This document shows, one piece after another, positions 52,001 through 63,639 of a stretch of DNA of 64,000 nt (positions are counted from its first letter, which is position 1; each line of letters begins with the position of its first letter). A program made the translations under genes and the position numbers. The notes under the pieces were generated by a model that saw nothing but the letters and a program-made list of their open reading frames with translations, did not search any database and had not been told where the DNA came from. Origin of the DNA: Melanocharis versteri (taxonomy: Eukaryota > Chordata > Aves > Passeriformes > Melanocharitidae); contig VZTG01001869.1 in assembly GCA_013397845.1 (NCBI GenBank), forward strand, positions 1,155,411-1,219,410. The letters are read 5' to 3'.

Positions 52001-53845
52001 TCATAGAGTCCTCACAGTCTCAGGAAATTTATTTTCCAAAAAAGAATAAAGCAATAAATGAACTGTAGGAGAGCAGTGGAAAGTGGAGAAAGAGGAAAGA
52101 GTCCCAGTGTCTTACTCACTAAAAAGACAATGGAAGATTTTGATGCTATGTATTTTGGATTTTCTTAATTTGATCTGCTCCCTCCTGAATGTTTGAGGCA
52201 CACTCTGTAAGCTATTTTTGACTTGTTCTTACCTGTATTTTCAAGAAGAGAAAGACTGGTCTTTCATATAATCTGTGGATTATATGCTGCAGATAAAAAA
52301 TAAATACTGGCAATCTTGAGCTGTTTAGGTTCTAGGTGTGCCATTCTCACATATGTATTACAGCTTTCCTTCTCTGACTGCAGACTTTTGCTATACAGCT
52401 TATTCTTTTCTCCTTCCCTGAGGGAACTGTGTGCTCTTGAGTTCTGCGGCTTAAACAGAGACCTAAGAAAAGCCAGTCATACACCAGAAGTAAAAGCACA
52501 AATACACATTTTTATTCCAAGCCATTAGACTGGCTGCAGAACACATTGCAACAGTTTGCTAAGCAGAGTACTCCTGTGGGACTACATGCTCAGGAGGGTG
52601 GAGTTGTGGCTTGGAGTGCAAACTGTACCTCTTTGTTAAAACAGCTATGTGACCTAAAGGGAGCAAGGAAGCAGAAGATGTGCTATTGACCATGCTCTGC
52701 CTCCTGCTGTGCCATCATGTGGCACCCCTGAAAGTCCTCTGACACAAAAGAAGAGGCAACAGCCCACACAGGTGGTGCCAAGTCCCAAAGTCTGGCCAGG
52801 CATCCTGCAGGTTTGCTAATACTTTCCCTACCTTCAGCCAGGGATGAAGTCAAGAATGACTGCACTCTTAATTCCTTAACAGCCTCAGAGCTCTGTGTTC
52901 CAGGACAAAACTGGACATCACACCGTCAGTTTCTCAAACACACTGTGGTCCCTGTGAGTGGAGAAAGGTCTTGGTTGAGTTAGACCCCAGGTGGCTAGAT
53001 ATTGGAGGGAAAGGGAGTTCTGAATTTTATCCCCCTTCAATGCATATTCAGAATTCCCAGTGGTGTCTTCATATATTTTAAGTGCCAAAGTACATTTAAA
53101 AAATTGGCCTTCCTCAATTAAAATCCAGCAAGAACTTCCGGTCAAAAGTGACTTCCAAACTAGTCTGAGAAGAATCCAGATAGGCCTTCTACAATTTTCA
53201 GTACCTCTGACTTTATTGTTCATAACTTGCTCAAACAAAATCTCTTTTGGTCTGTAATATTGCAGTCTACTCTCTCAGAGGTGCTTTATTTTCCTTATTT
53301 ATGAAGCTTTTCAGTTTGGTTTTTGGGGGGTAATTGATATAGAACATTTAGAACGGAACATTTTCAAAAACCTTTCAGATACCAGCAAGCCAATATATGG
53401 ATAATTGCAAAACATATGAAGCACTAAAACTCTTCAATAGATTTAATGCTAGGAATTTTTTTAACTTGCGCACTCTACACGTTTTCTTGTGCTTTCTAGA
53501 AGCATGTGCGACATTTATGAAGATGGGCAACCTGAAGCACTGGGAGAAGATTCTGCTTTGAAGGCTTAGAGGGGAATTTACCTTAGGACTCTGTGCAGAG
53601 TGTCTGTACAGCAGTGAATGTCACTACAGAATTCGTTAGAGATAACACTTGTACACTACACCTTTGCTTCCTAAACTCTCCCTCTATAGTAGGTCGCTGG
53701 CCTCACCCAAATAAAGGAACCTGCTAGGGTCCTCACTTGGAGTAAAAACTCCATAGAAACAGAATATAAGCCAGAATGTCTTCCAGAGCCTTCCTGTCTC
53801 TCTTTTGCTCTTGGAGTAAAAGGATACAAGAGTATGGCACATTCA

Positions 53846-53940
53846 CTCACAGAACTGCCTTGATGCCAAAGCACTTTGCTGGTAGAGCATCTCACAGAAC
53901 TGCCTTGATGCCAAAGCACTTTGCTGGTAGAGCATCTCAT
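53846..53940. repeat. Exact 45-bp tandem duplication
   Basis: The 45-bp unit beginning CTCACAGAACTGCCTTGATG occupies 53846-53890 and is repeated without a single difference at 53891-53935, followed by a 4-nt restart (CTCA) at 53936-53939. The unit is not a known transposon piece to my eye. Because the length is a multiple of three, an overlapping short open frame is extended by 15 residues. I do not regard that frame as a gene. Confidence 0.97.
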
Positions 53941-55463
53941 AATTTGGATGAGCAAAGTGCTGAAGTAAGTAGGGATCTCACATTCATCAGGTGAGCTAAA
54001 AAAAACTAGCCTGAGTATGCAAGCCGTCTTTGTCTTTTCTTTGCAGAAGACTGCCAGGCACACAGCTCATTACAAATACCTTTGCCAAAAACAAAAAGTC
54101 CTGCTGTGTCCCCTGTTCGTCTCAAAGTATGAACTCACCTTCAAGGCTGCTCTCACACAGTACAATCTGTGTTGTTCCCCTTGCATTTAGCAAGAACAGT
54201 GACCTGCAGGAATATGGCTCTGCCTTTTTGCCTTCCAAGGAAAACTTGCTTAATAAATACTCCTTTAAGTTTGGCTCTATATGTTCCCTTCTGTGCCATG
54301 CCCACAAATATTTCTACTTTATCCTTTATATATAGGAAATCTGCATAATTTATGTCTGGTTTTCCTACCGCTGTTTTTTTAAAGATCTGTTTGAGCTGTA
54401 AATCCAGCACACTTCAAATCCAACATATTTCAGATCCTGACTTAAACTCTCATGTCAGAACTCTGCTTTTTGGTTTCAGGACAATAAAAAATGGTCATGC
54501 AAGCAAGGCTGTCCTGTCAATCATAGTTTAGACCAAGAAAAAAAGGCAAATAAGACAGCAATCTACATTACTGCACAGAGAAGAACTCAGTAAAATGGTA
54601 TCTGCAGTAGCTTTCTGTTATAATTTATCTTAAAGTCAGAAACATGCAGGATAAGATTGCAGGTGATATGGGATAGAAAGCTAGCATGCCTGTAGGCAGC
54701 AGTAGTGCAATCCTGAAAATTTTCTCTCATCAGTAAAGGAGTTTTTTCCGGCTACCCCAAATCCCAACTGGACTCTAAGCCTAGATTCTCAGCTGAAAGA
54801 CAGCTGAAAGAGTTTAAATTAATCCTGATTTCAACTCGTCTGTCAAAGTCTCCTGATGCAGACCTCTCTAAAAACATGAAGTCCCAAGCACTTGGCTCAG
54901 GGCCACCATGACTGTAATCTCCACCTCAGAAGTATCAAGCAGCAAGGTTCAGATCTGTAAGGGTACTCAGGGTCCCACACCCTTCCTACCTTGATACTTG
55001 AGGTCATATATTTTAAAGTGTCCCTTGCCACCAAAAATCTAAGCACGTATCTGGTCTGACAAGGATACAAACTGCAAAACAATAGAATCAAAACCTGAAC
55101 AAAAAAAAAATAAAAATAAAAAGGAAAGAAAACAACTGTAAAGAGTTCATTCTTGAGAAAAAAAAATACAGGAATTTCTGTGGTTCATCATTTCATGCAC
55201 CAAACAAGCCAACACCTTTAAGACAAATATCCTCTTCCTCTTCAGCAGGATCCACATCCTGCTCCTGCCCATCCGCAGATAAAATACTGAATGGAACATG
55301 TTTGCTCTGTGTAGAAGTTACTGCCAAGACACTAAGGAGTAACTCAGGCATTTAAACACAGGCATCTGATGTAATTTTAGAGACCTTTAAGCAACCCTCA
55401 TGGCCTTCAACTGTCAGTACACGACCTGTAGGAACTTCTGCGTCTTCAGTATTTTGTGATGTC

Positions 55464-56694
55464 TATCATAGAATCTTAGAGTGGGTGAGGTTGGAAGCAA
55501 TCTCTGGAGGTCATCTGGTCCAACCACCCTGCTGAAACAAAGCCACTTCATGCTGGTTACCAGGACTACGCCCAGATGATCTCTGAAGATCTCCAAGGCA
55601 GGAGACTCCACCACCTTGATCACTCTCACAGTAAAATGTATTACTTGATGTTCAGAGGAAAATTCAAGCATTTCAGTTTGTGCCCCTTATCTGTCACTGG
55701 GAATCACCAAAAAGAGTCTGACTCCATCTTCTTTTTGCCCTCCCTTCAGATTTTGGTATATATTTATGAGACTTCCCCCTGAGCCTTCTCTGAGAAATTA
55801 TACCAGCTCTCTTGGACTTTCTTCATATGAAAAATGCTCCAGGCCCTTAATCACCTTTGGAGCCATTCTGGACTCTCCCAGCAGCTCCTTATCTCTGCTG
55901 TACTGGGGAGGCAAAGTTCACCACAGCATTCCACATGTGACCCTACCAGTACTGAATAGAGGAGAAATATCACTCTCTCAGCCTGCTGGCAACACTCCTT
56001 CAAATGTAGCTCAGGATACTGTTCAACTACATTGCCACAAGGGCACGTCGATGGTTCTTGTTCAACTTGCTGCTCACTAGGACTTCAGGTCCTTTCCCAC
56101 AAAGCTGTTCTGGCCAATTGACCTTCAACTTAAACCAGTGCATCTGGCTGTTCCTCCCCAGATGCAGGACTTTGCACTTCTCTTGGATGAACTGTACGGT
56201 GTCAAAGTCACACTAAAAAGCAGAACGACCCTCTGGTGTATCAGCCACTCCGCCCAGTTTGGTGTCATCAGTGAACTCACTGTGGGTGCACTCTGTTCCA
56301 CCATCCAGATCATTAATGAAGGTTTTTAAAGAGTGTTGGACCAAATATTAGCCCCTGGGATGCACTACTATTTACTGGCCTCAAACTTCATGCCATTAAA
56401 CACTACCCTCTGGGCCCAGCCATTCAGCCAGTTTTCAATCCACCACACTGTCTGCTCATCAAGCCCATATGTCAGCAGTTTATCCATTAATTTTATGAGA
56501 GTATCCAAAGCCTTACTGAAGTCTAGGTAATCAACTACTGGTATGCATTCATATACCAAATGAATAATTTCATCATTGAAGGCTATTGTCTTCATTAAGC
56601 AGGACTTCCTCTTTGTATATCCATGCTGACTAATCCAAATCACCTTCTTCCCGGGAATAAATAGTTTCCAGAAAGTTGTTTCACCATCATGCCA
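55464..56694 (-). mobile_element. CR1 LINE, outer element, 3' part
   Basis: On the plus strand the tail starts ATCATAGAATCTTAGAG and continues GTGAGGTTGGAAGCAATCTC and GGTCATCTGGTCCAACC. It then passes the 3' UTR, the ORF2 end and the RT domain. The RT region reads on the minus strand as SQHGYTKRKSCL, YLDFSKALDT and YGLDEQTVWWIENWLNG. Near 56694 it is interrupted by a second CR1 and resumes at about 57214. The region corresponding to the ORF2 end is retained here, unlike in several other copies. Confidence 0.93.
56368..56643 (-). pseudogene. CR1 ORF2 reverse-transcriptase fragment (outer element)
   Basis: A 91-residue open frame matches the fingers and palm of CR1 RT: HGYTKRKSC near the start, YLDFSKALDT (first catalytic Asp present, F to L just before the last Asp), then LDEQTVWWIENWLNGWAQRV. 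It ends before the second catalytic box. The flanking sequence is frameshifted. It is a relic of the polymerase of the outer element. Confidence 0.85.
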
Positions 56695-56928
56695 AGAGAC
56701 AGAGAACCATAGGAAGGGTTGAAAGGGACACTAAGTATCATCTAGTTCCAACCTCCTTGCCATGGGCAAGACCTTCCACTACACCAGGTTCGCCAGAGCC
56801 CCTTCCAGCCTGGCCTGGAACATGCCCAGGGATTGAGCATCAAGAACATCTTAGGGCAACCTGTTCCAGCGCCTCACCACTCTCACAGTAAAGCATTTGT
56901 TCCTAACATGTAATCTAAACCTACTCTC

Positions 56929-57198
56929 TTACAATTTGAAGCCATTCCCTCTTGTCCTGTCACTACATGCCCTTGTAAAAAGTCCTTTTCTCTCTTTCTT
57001 GTAGGGTCCCTTCAGGTACTGTAAGGTCACAATTAGGTCATCCCAAAGCCTGCTCTTTTCCAGACCGAACAATCCCAGTTCTCTCAGCNCTTCTTGAGCT
57101 TGTCCACATTCCTCTGGATGACATCCCCCCCTTTTTGGAGTGTCAACAGCACCACTCAACTTGGTATCATCAGCAAATTTGCTGAGGGTGCACTCCAT
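56929..57198 (-). pseudogene. CR1 ORF2 fragment fused across an ambiguous base (nested element)
   Basis: A single 89-residue frame carries MECTLSKFADDTKLSGAVDT (intact FADD catalytic box, residues 8-11), then ECGQAQE, an unknown residue from the n at 57089, then LRELGLFGLEKSRL. The first part is the RT palm and the second is the extreme C-terminus of ORF2, so roughly 130 residues of the usual protein are absent, yet the frame continues. This could be a real deletion or a short gap closed by the assembler. Confidence 0.85.
57089..57089. other. Ambiguous base (n)
   Basis: A single n lies exactly at the junction between two non-adjacent parts of the nested CR1. It may mark a closed assembly gap. 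Confidence 0.95.
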
Positions 57199-57213
57199 CC
57201 CTCCTACTAATGA

Positions 57214-57510
57214 GTCTGGATGGGGGTGACTGACCTACAGTTGCCTGGATACTCTTTCTCCTTGTCTTCTCCTTGAAGACAAAAAAGACAGGAGTGACAT
57301 TCTTTTTCCTTCAGGTCTCAGGACCCTCTTCCAGTCACTATGATCAGTCAAAGATAATTGAGAGTGGCCTCACAATAGTATCTGCCAGCTCCCTCAGCAA
57401 TCAGGGCCCATGGCCTTAGGTATTAATTTAGTTAAGTATTCTCTGAATCTGAATCTCTTCCAACAAGGAGAGTACTTAATCCTCCTTCCTTCAGACTCCC
57501 CCTAGTCTAA
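57214..57510 (-). mobile_element. CR1 LINE, outer element, 5' continuation
   Basis: The outer element resumes after the nested copy: plus-strand GGATGGGGGTGACTGACC and CTACAGTTGCCTGGA, then GATAATTGAGAGTGGCCTCA, CAGCTCCCTCAGCA, CATCAGGGCCCATGG-like sequence (ATCAGGGCCCATGGCCTTAG) and CTTCCTTCAGACTCCCC. These are the RT fingers and linker parts of CR1 ORF2. It is truncated near 57510. No open frame. Confidence 0.85.
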
Positions 57511-60500
57511 CCAACATTTAACTGTGCTTGACAAGCAAGCAGTCATATTGTGGCCAAATCACTCCTTGCAAGCCATGAGCAAGCCATTGTTTACTGATAC
57601 AGACCAAGACAGGCAACACAGAAGTGTCTTCTAAGTGTTGGCAATGCATGAATGGCATTTTCAATCTCCTGTGTCAAATTCTGAGCTCCTTTGCTAGTTA
57701 TCTGGCACCCAAGTGAGATAGTTCTGATTGTTCCCAAGTGCTGGGAACTGAACAAATCCACTAGCATCAATAACTCAATTAAACAGCAAGAATAGGAGAA
57801 TAGGAAGGGTCGTTTCTTGTGTATGCCTGTGTTTACTCAGTATGACACCTTCCAGACAGGGGTGGGACAAGGCTTATTGCTAACTGTGATGACCATTCTT
57901 TGGAGAACAGACCCATGTATGGACATGGATCACTGTTGTTTTCTGAAGGGAGTGTGTTTTTTCTCTTGTCTATCTGATATTAACCCCAAAAAACCAGCAT
58001 ACTTTGACCCTTAGCTGTCCTCTCCTGCTCAGATAATTTAAGCTGTGGAAGAAAATCTCATGTTTCCTCTGCTCTGACCAAAGAGAGAGAGTGAGCAGTT
58101 GTCAGGATTATACCAGAACAGCTGGCTAAATCTTCCCAGGGCAACTTTCAAGCCTAGACTTATGATGACACCTCTCATCTGAGACTGGGGACGGAAGCAC
58201 TCAGTGCCTCTCACTGCTCTGTCAGTGCTGCCTGTCAGGGAAGACATGACAGGCAGCTCTGAGAACACCAGCCAGAGCTCTCTCATGCTCAGCCACCTGA
58301 CAATGGTGCATCCTTCATAAACAGCCAGCTCTGTGAAGAACCAGGGCTCTTGGAAAGGGCTGAATCTTGACTGGTCACCCTGCCACGCCTCATCATAGCA
58401 TTGAGGCAGAAGTCAGGTAGAAGTATTTTCCCAAAATCTGGTAAAGGGCAGAGGATGTCTAAGGACCATCCTCTAACAGGGATGTTCTGTCCAAAATAAC
58501 CAAGTGCTCTTTTCTGTCAAAAGTCAGATCTAATCTGGCCTAACAGTCACAGGGATCTGTTTCCTTAATTAGATCTCATGACTCCTGCATAATGGTCACA
58601 GGCCTCCTTAGAAAGTTCTAAGATCCATATGGCTTTCCTGGAGCTAATCACTCACATTCCTCAAAATATTTGTTGCTCTCATTTTCCTTCTGGAGCACCA
58701 AAAGAAGCGTCAATCTCAGTCACAAAGGGATCTGAAATCTTCACAGGTAAAACCCTGTAAGTAAAATATGACCTTCTTTAAATACAGGACACCAGATGGG
58801 CCTTTCTTGTTTTCTAGGTAAACATTCCCTGCCATCTCCAATGAATCCTACCTTCAGCCTGTTCCATACAAACTTATCTATACAAAACTAGTGCTTCCAG
58901 ACTCCTGCTTCAATAGAATGTAGCAGGGATTGCAGTTCATTTCTGCCTGAACAGTCAGAAGATGATCACCATACAAATACTTCACTGCACTCCATCTGTG
59001 CAGGATCCTTCAGAGCTTGAAGCTTTTGAAATTAGAAAAGCGGGGGTCAATGTCTTCCTCTAACACCACATAGCTTGTGTACTAAACCTTTGCTCTGAGA
59101 ACCTTGTTACATACAGCCGCACTATCAGGATACAGCAGAGGGCTTTGCCAAAAACTGACTAAGGAGTAAGATCTAAATCCAGTGAGTGTTGGAACAGGCT
59201 CTGAACATGTAACAAATGTGGTGTTGCTCCTGCTAGCAGAAAGATGCTATTATATTGCAGAGGCTATTGGTTTTATCTTCAATGAGTTGTGTTTACCTAA
59301 ATATATTAACCATTCACCATACTGTATGCTATTAGCTATAGAAACTCTAGGGCCTTTACCACACCAACACACTTGGACTTTCAGATTAAGTACTGGGTTT
59401 TTTAAAAATACTAGTAAGATGTTTTAATCATCATCTGTTTGAATCTGTCTAAAGTACTGGAACTTACTAAGTCTGCAAACCTGGAGATTTTCTACAGAGA
59501 GCTTTCCCATTCACCTTCCCCTTGACCCAGAGACCCTGCTGCTGTGGATCCAGGATCCACTTTCCACTTCTGTCAGACAGCCTGGTCAAACACTTATATA
59601 GTGGATGAAAAGGGCCAGGGGAAGGCCCCAGCTTGTCTGAGTCATCCACAGTCCCTCATGGCAGTGCTGGTAGAAACCACCTCTATTTCTGTCATTCTGG
59701 AAGTTCAGACCTTCTTTCTCCTTCAGCAACTTTACTGTGCTAATTGTTGTACTGAATTCCTCCAGTGTTTGTGGTGACATTTTTAACTGAGCCTGCATGA
59801 ACTACATAACAGTAGTCTGCTCTTTTCTTAGTGGACTTTCTTCACATGCTTTTTTACAGGAACATCCTAGAGGCAAATAAAGGGGGGTAGAGCAAGAAAA
59901 TCTAGCAATGCAAGGTTAATTGTGTAATCAGAGATTACTTGGAAAGTTCCTTCTGTCCCTCCTTGCCCCAACGCAGAGAGAAGTAAGTATATCCTAGAAG
60001 GGGTCAGAGGACTTAACATTTACTCTCAGCTTCCTGCAACACCAGCTCAGTGCTCTGAATGCCCACAAAGGAGCAGAAAAAACCTTCTGCCAATCATCCA
60101 TGTACGCACTTCAGCTTCCTCCACACCTAATTACCTTATTGCTTGGGCAGGGCAGAAGTCTCCAGACAGTAGAAACTGCCAAAAGGAGATCAAGTGAAAC
60201 TGGAACATGTTGTTGAAAGCCCAGGCAACACTAGCAGGAAAAGGGTGATGCTACCCTCCCTTCCAACAGGCAAGGTCAATGAAGACGTGTGGAAAACAGA
60301 TATGGCTGTGTGAAGTCATCAGTGCATATCTTATATATCACTATACTCATTTTAATATCACATACAACTGTACAAAGGCAAAGCCTTTTTTATTCCCCTT
60401 CCACTATCAAGCAGCCAGGCTGCCTGAGCTGGCCAGCAGCAGGCAATGCAAGCAGCTCAATTTGAGTTCCCTGTGCAGTTCCCTCTTCCTCAGAGCACCC

Positions 60501-60861
60501 TGTTCAATGGGGTCATTGCTATTTGCAAGTCATTGGTCTCATCAAAGCAGGGGAAGAGGGGGAGAAATTGAAACCTCTGCCAAATTGATAAAAATTGACC
60601 AATATGTTATTTAAAATGCAATAATTTTTAGACTGCAGACTGAGTTGACATTGGACAACAACATTTTATCAAGACTTGCTCCCTACAGGAGAGGCCAGAA
60701 GACAAGGGCAGATATGGCCATTGAAGGTCTGGTTTTGTGTGAGAAGGCAGGCTCTCAGTAAGGTCCAAGTAGCTTGCACAACCTCAGGTGGCTCACTAGC
60801 CTGTTGAAGATCAAAGAGAACACAACCCTCTCTATTTGTCTGGTGTGAAGAGAAGGAGTGG
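57511..60861. other. Unassigned non-coding stretch
   Basis: No gene or transposon recognised between the nested CR1 pair and the solo LTR. Short frames without domains only. Confidence 0.55.
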
Positions 60862-60866
60862 TGGAC
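60862..60866. repeat. Target-site duplication, left copy
   Basis: TGGAC immediately before the LTR, identical to the five bases at 61446-61450. Confidence 0.9.
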
Positions 60867-61026
60867 TGTCATGGCTTAACCCCAGTTGGGGATGAAGCAC
60901 CACACAGCTGCTCGTTCAGTCCACCCTCTCATCAGGAAGGGGCAGAGAATCAGCAGACTTCCGGCTTTACATAAGGACAGTTTAATGGGGACAGAAAGAA
61001 AACATTAATAATGATGGCAGTGATGA

Positions 61027-61057
61027 TTAATAATAACAACAACAACAATAATAATAG
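61027..61057. repeat. (AAT/AAC)n trinucleotide repeat within the LTR
   Basis: TTAATAATAACAACAACAAC followed by AATAATAATA. The run lies inside the LTR between its polyadenylation signal and its promoter, in the region that would be transcribed. Confidence 0.9.
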
Positions 61058-61242
61058 TTAGAATATAGAAAAAAGTGATGCACAAAGCAATTGTTCGATG
61101 CCTGCTCACTGATTCTGCCACTTCCCAAGCAGCAGGCCCCAGACAGCTTTCCTCCCTAGTTCATATACTAAGCATGACATCATATGGTATGGAATATCCC
61201 TTTGGACAGTTGGGGTCAGCAGTCCTGGCTGTGTCCCCTCCC

Positions 61243-61290
61243 AGCTTCTCGTGCCCTGCCAGCCTTCTTGCTGGCAGGGCACAAGAAGCT
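61243..61290. other. Hairpin in the LTR U3 region, 21-bp stem
   Basis: Arms 61243-61263 and 61270-61290 are inverted copies with a single difference and a 6-nt loop (CTTCTT at 61264-61269). The inner 13 bp (GTGCCCTGCCAGC / GCTGGCAGGGCAC) are perfect. On the minus strand, the sense direction of the LTR, the single mismatch becomes a T-G pair, so an RNA copy would be fully paired. Confidence 0.93.
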
Positions 61291-61445
61291 GAAAATTCTC
61301 TGACTTAGTATGAACACTATTGTAAACTTTGTAACAACTGAAAATGTAAGTCTATTATCAACATTATTCTCATACTAAATCCAGAACACAACACTATACT
61401 ACCCACTAGGACGAAAATTAACTTATCCCACCTAAAACCAGGACA

Positions 61446-61450
61446 TGGAC
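61446..61450. repeat. Target-site duplication, right copy
   Basis: TGGAC directly after the LTR, matching 60862-60866. A 5-bp duplication is what ERVL-type integrases usually leave, though some other retroviral classes also give 4-6 bp. Confidence 0.9.
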
Positions 61451-63639
61451 GTAACACAGAAATGACTTGTTGCTGCTCTAAATCAAGGGATAGTGAGGGA
61501 AAACCTCATCAAAGGTTCACTTTATGCATCCCCTGCCATCCCTCCCGCATAAAGTCTTACACTTACGTATTACTGCACCTATACAGGTATGTCTCGCAGA
61601 GCCTGCCGAGAATAACAATGACCTTTCAGCTAGGAAGGCCAGGACAAAGGCACATAATACTGAGAGCCTCAGATGCCTTGGGGATACTTTACTGCACCTC
61701 TGAAACCTGTAGCCATGTTTTCCTGCACACTGGGTAAAACACCAGTACAACTCATATGGCACAAGGGACCAGGACAAGAACACTTGACTGTCCCCACAAG
61801 CACTCAGGCGTGCTCATTTGTCTGAAGTTTTCAGGGCAGACTCTATAAGGTCTCAGGCTGACATCCCAGGCTCTCAGGCTCCTGCTTTTGCTAAGTTTCA
61901 GGAAAAGCAAAAGACAGTCCTGTAGCACAGCAGACACAGTTCCTGGCAGACGTGAATTTTCTGCAGTGCTAGAGAATAGAGTACTAAAGGAAAAAATTGA
62001 GTTAAATAAATGAACTTGCATCAGTATCAATCCAAAACAAAGGCCCATCTGTAAGGGTATTAATCATCAGTAGAGTAGGAAGTAAAGGTCCCATGCCAAA
62101 CAAATGATCAAACAGTGACATTTGGAGAAGCAGGATGACAAATGTTTGCAAAAGTGGAAAAGTACAGTAAGAGAGGAATAGTGTTTGGAGAAGTCCACAG
62201 GAGTTTGGGCTTTTCTTTTTAGTAGTGTTGTCCCAGAGGAAAAAAACCCAGAGCCTCAAGTTCTAAATCTAATCTCTTTTTGTCAATAACAGAGAAATTT
62301 TAGAAACCAACTATCTCACAAAGGGAAATTTCAAGACAGCTTGTTTTCTCCCACAACTGGCAAACATGCTTAAAACCTATATACCTACGTATATGCCTAC
62401 ACATATATACATGTGTAATGCAGCCATGGGAGAAGAAAATCTGTTAATTGAATGTTTCAATGCTGAGATAAAATAAGAGCTGAAAATATATTTATGCAGG
62501 ATGAGACTTCAGTACAACAGAGTGTAACACTGTTGGGTTTCAGATTAGACTAGAGACAGAAAAAATATGTAGGTTTCTGAGACAGAGGAGAACAGCAAAG
62601 AACTCACAGTGAAAATAAACTGAAAAGAGAATCACAGCTATATGTGTAAAATGGGAAAAAATGCAATATACAGCCTACAGCAAACTAAGAAAATGCCTCC
62701 TTCCCCAATTCTACAACTGCCCACTTTTTTGGAGTCTTTCGTTGCTGCTTTATTGCCCTTCCTTTTGTTCTGATGTTTTATTTAGTAACTTGTCTTGTGG
62801 ATATTTAACAGGATAAAATGAGCAGCTAGAAAAACACTGTGGTAACAGAATGCAAAAAAATTATAAACTGCCAATTATAAAATGCCGTGGCTATAAGGGA
62901 AGAATCAAAACAGATACCAGTATAGCACACTGATTCAAATTACAATAATATCACAGCAATAGTCCTGTTGAATTTTTTGTGTACAAGCATAAATCTGGAC
63001 ACAGAGGAAAAGCCAGTCAGTTAAATTTACAGGTGCTGTGTGCTGAGCTGCTTACTGGAGAAAAATCTTTTAAATTTATGTGTTACTTCGAACATCTGTG
63101 TTCCAAGAAAAACAAGTAGGAAAGGAGAGAATGGCTGGAGACAAGTAATTTCTCTGCAAACACTAAGGCACACACCTCAAAAATCAAAAGACATTCACAA
63201 AAGAACTGCAAGTACCCCAGGATGACCCAGAAAGTTGTGGTCACAGAGGTGTCTAAAGCAGCCTGGGGCTCTTTGTGAGAAGGGTAACTTCAGGGCTCCC
63301 TTGGGACAGGGAACACACATTCAGGCCCCAGGACTTCCAAGAGGCCAGAGATACAGCTACAAACAAGACACAGCATGTCACAGCCTTGAAACATTGTCTT
63401 GAGACACGAAGAAACTGGAACGAGACATAAGAAGTCCTGGCTGCTGCTGTCTTCCAGACCTGTGTTTGGAAGATTCGCTTGACAGGGTCCTTGCCTTGAG
63501 ACAGCTGCAGACTCCTGTTGTTCTGAGTGAATCTGGGTAGCCTTGGTGATGATAAACGCACAAGGCGTCATGGATATTAGCGGGTAATATCCACAGCGAT
63601 GCTTGGCAGCAGTGAGGCTGCCTGCACTTCCTCATCGCT
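61451..63639. other. Unassigned stretch between LTR and CpG island
   Basis: No gene or repeat recognised. A short TATATACC/ACATATATACATGT patch occurs near 62380-62415. GC content rises from about 63240 toward the CpG island. Confidence 0.55.

Larger units (their letters stand above)
39959..55463. other. Unassigned non-coding stretch
   Basis: No gene or recognised interspersed element over about 15.5 kb, except for the small features listed separately (40591 motif cluster, 43033 TAAA repeat, 53846 tandem duplication). Slightly GC-richer patches occur at 40900-41280 and 42130-42560. The longest open frames here (121-141 aa at 46565-46990, 47786-48151 and 42132-42554) show no recognisable domain and overlap frames on the opposite strand. 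Confidence 0.55.
56695..57213 (-). mobile_element. CR1 LINE nested inside another CR1, internally deleted
   Basis: On the plus strand the tail-proximal part begins AGAGAACCATAGGAAGGGTT and runs through GTTCCAACCTCCTTGCCATG, CTGTTCCAGCGCCTCACCAC and TCTCTTGTCCTGTCACTACA-like 3' UTR blocks to TCCCAGTTCTCTCAGC at 57073-57088. There an ambiguous base (57089) joins it directly to an RT segment (TTGTCCACATTCCTCTGGAT onward). About 0.4 kb of the ORF2 C-terminal region is missing compared with the family. It belongs to a different subfamily from the element around it, and both flanks match the outer element. Confidence 0.88.
60867..61445 (-). mobile_element. Solo LTR of an avian ERVL-like endogenous retrovirus
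   Basis: The element is 579 bp. On the minus strand it begins TGTCCTGGTTTTAGG and ends ACCATGACA-like (TG...CA ends); on the plus strand it reads TGTCATGGCTTAACCCCAG ... CTAAAACCAGGACA. It is flanked by a perfect 5-bp duplication. Minus-strand control signals are visible: a CRE-like TGATGTCA (61175-61182), a weak TATA-like stretch just downstream (about 61162-61170), and an ATTAAA polyadenylation signal (60981-60986). The HCATATGGTATGGAATATCC block (61182-61198) and the TAATTTTCGTC block are typical of a widespread avian LTR that I associate with ERVL-like elements. No retroviral coding sequence is nearby, so this is a solo LTR left by recombination between two LTRs. Confidence 0.87.

Noticed and set aside
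53846..53940. CRISPR-like direct repeats
   Set aside because: The two units are directly adjacent with no spacers, in a vertebrate genome.
53776..53994. Short frame with an internal 15-residue repeat
   Set aside because: The repeat comes from the exact 45-bp DNA duplication; no homology or start context supports a gene.
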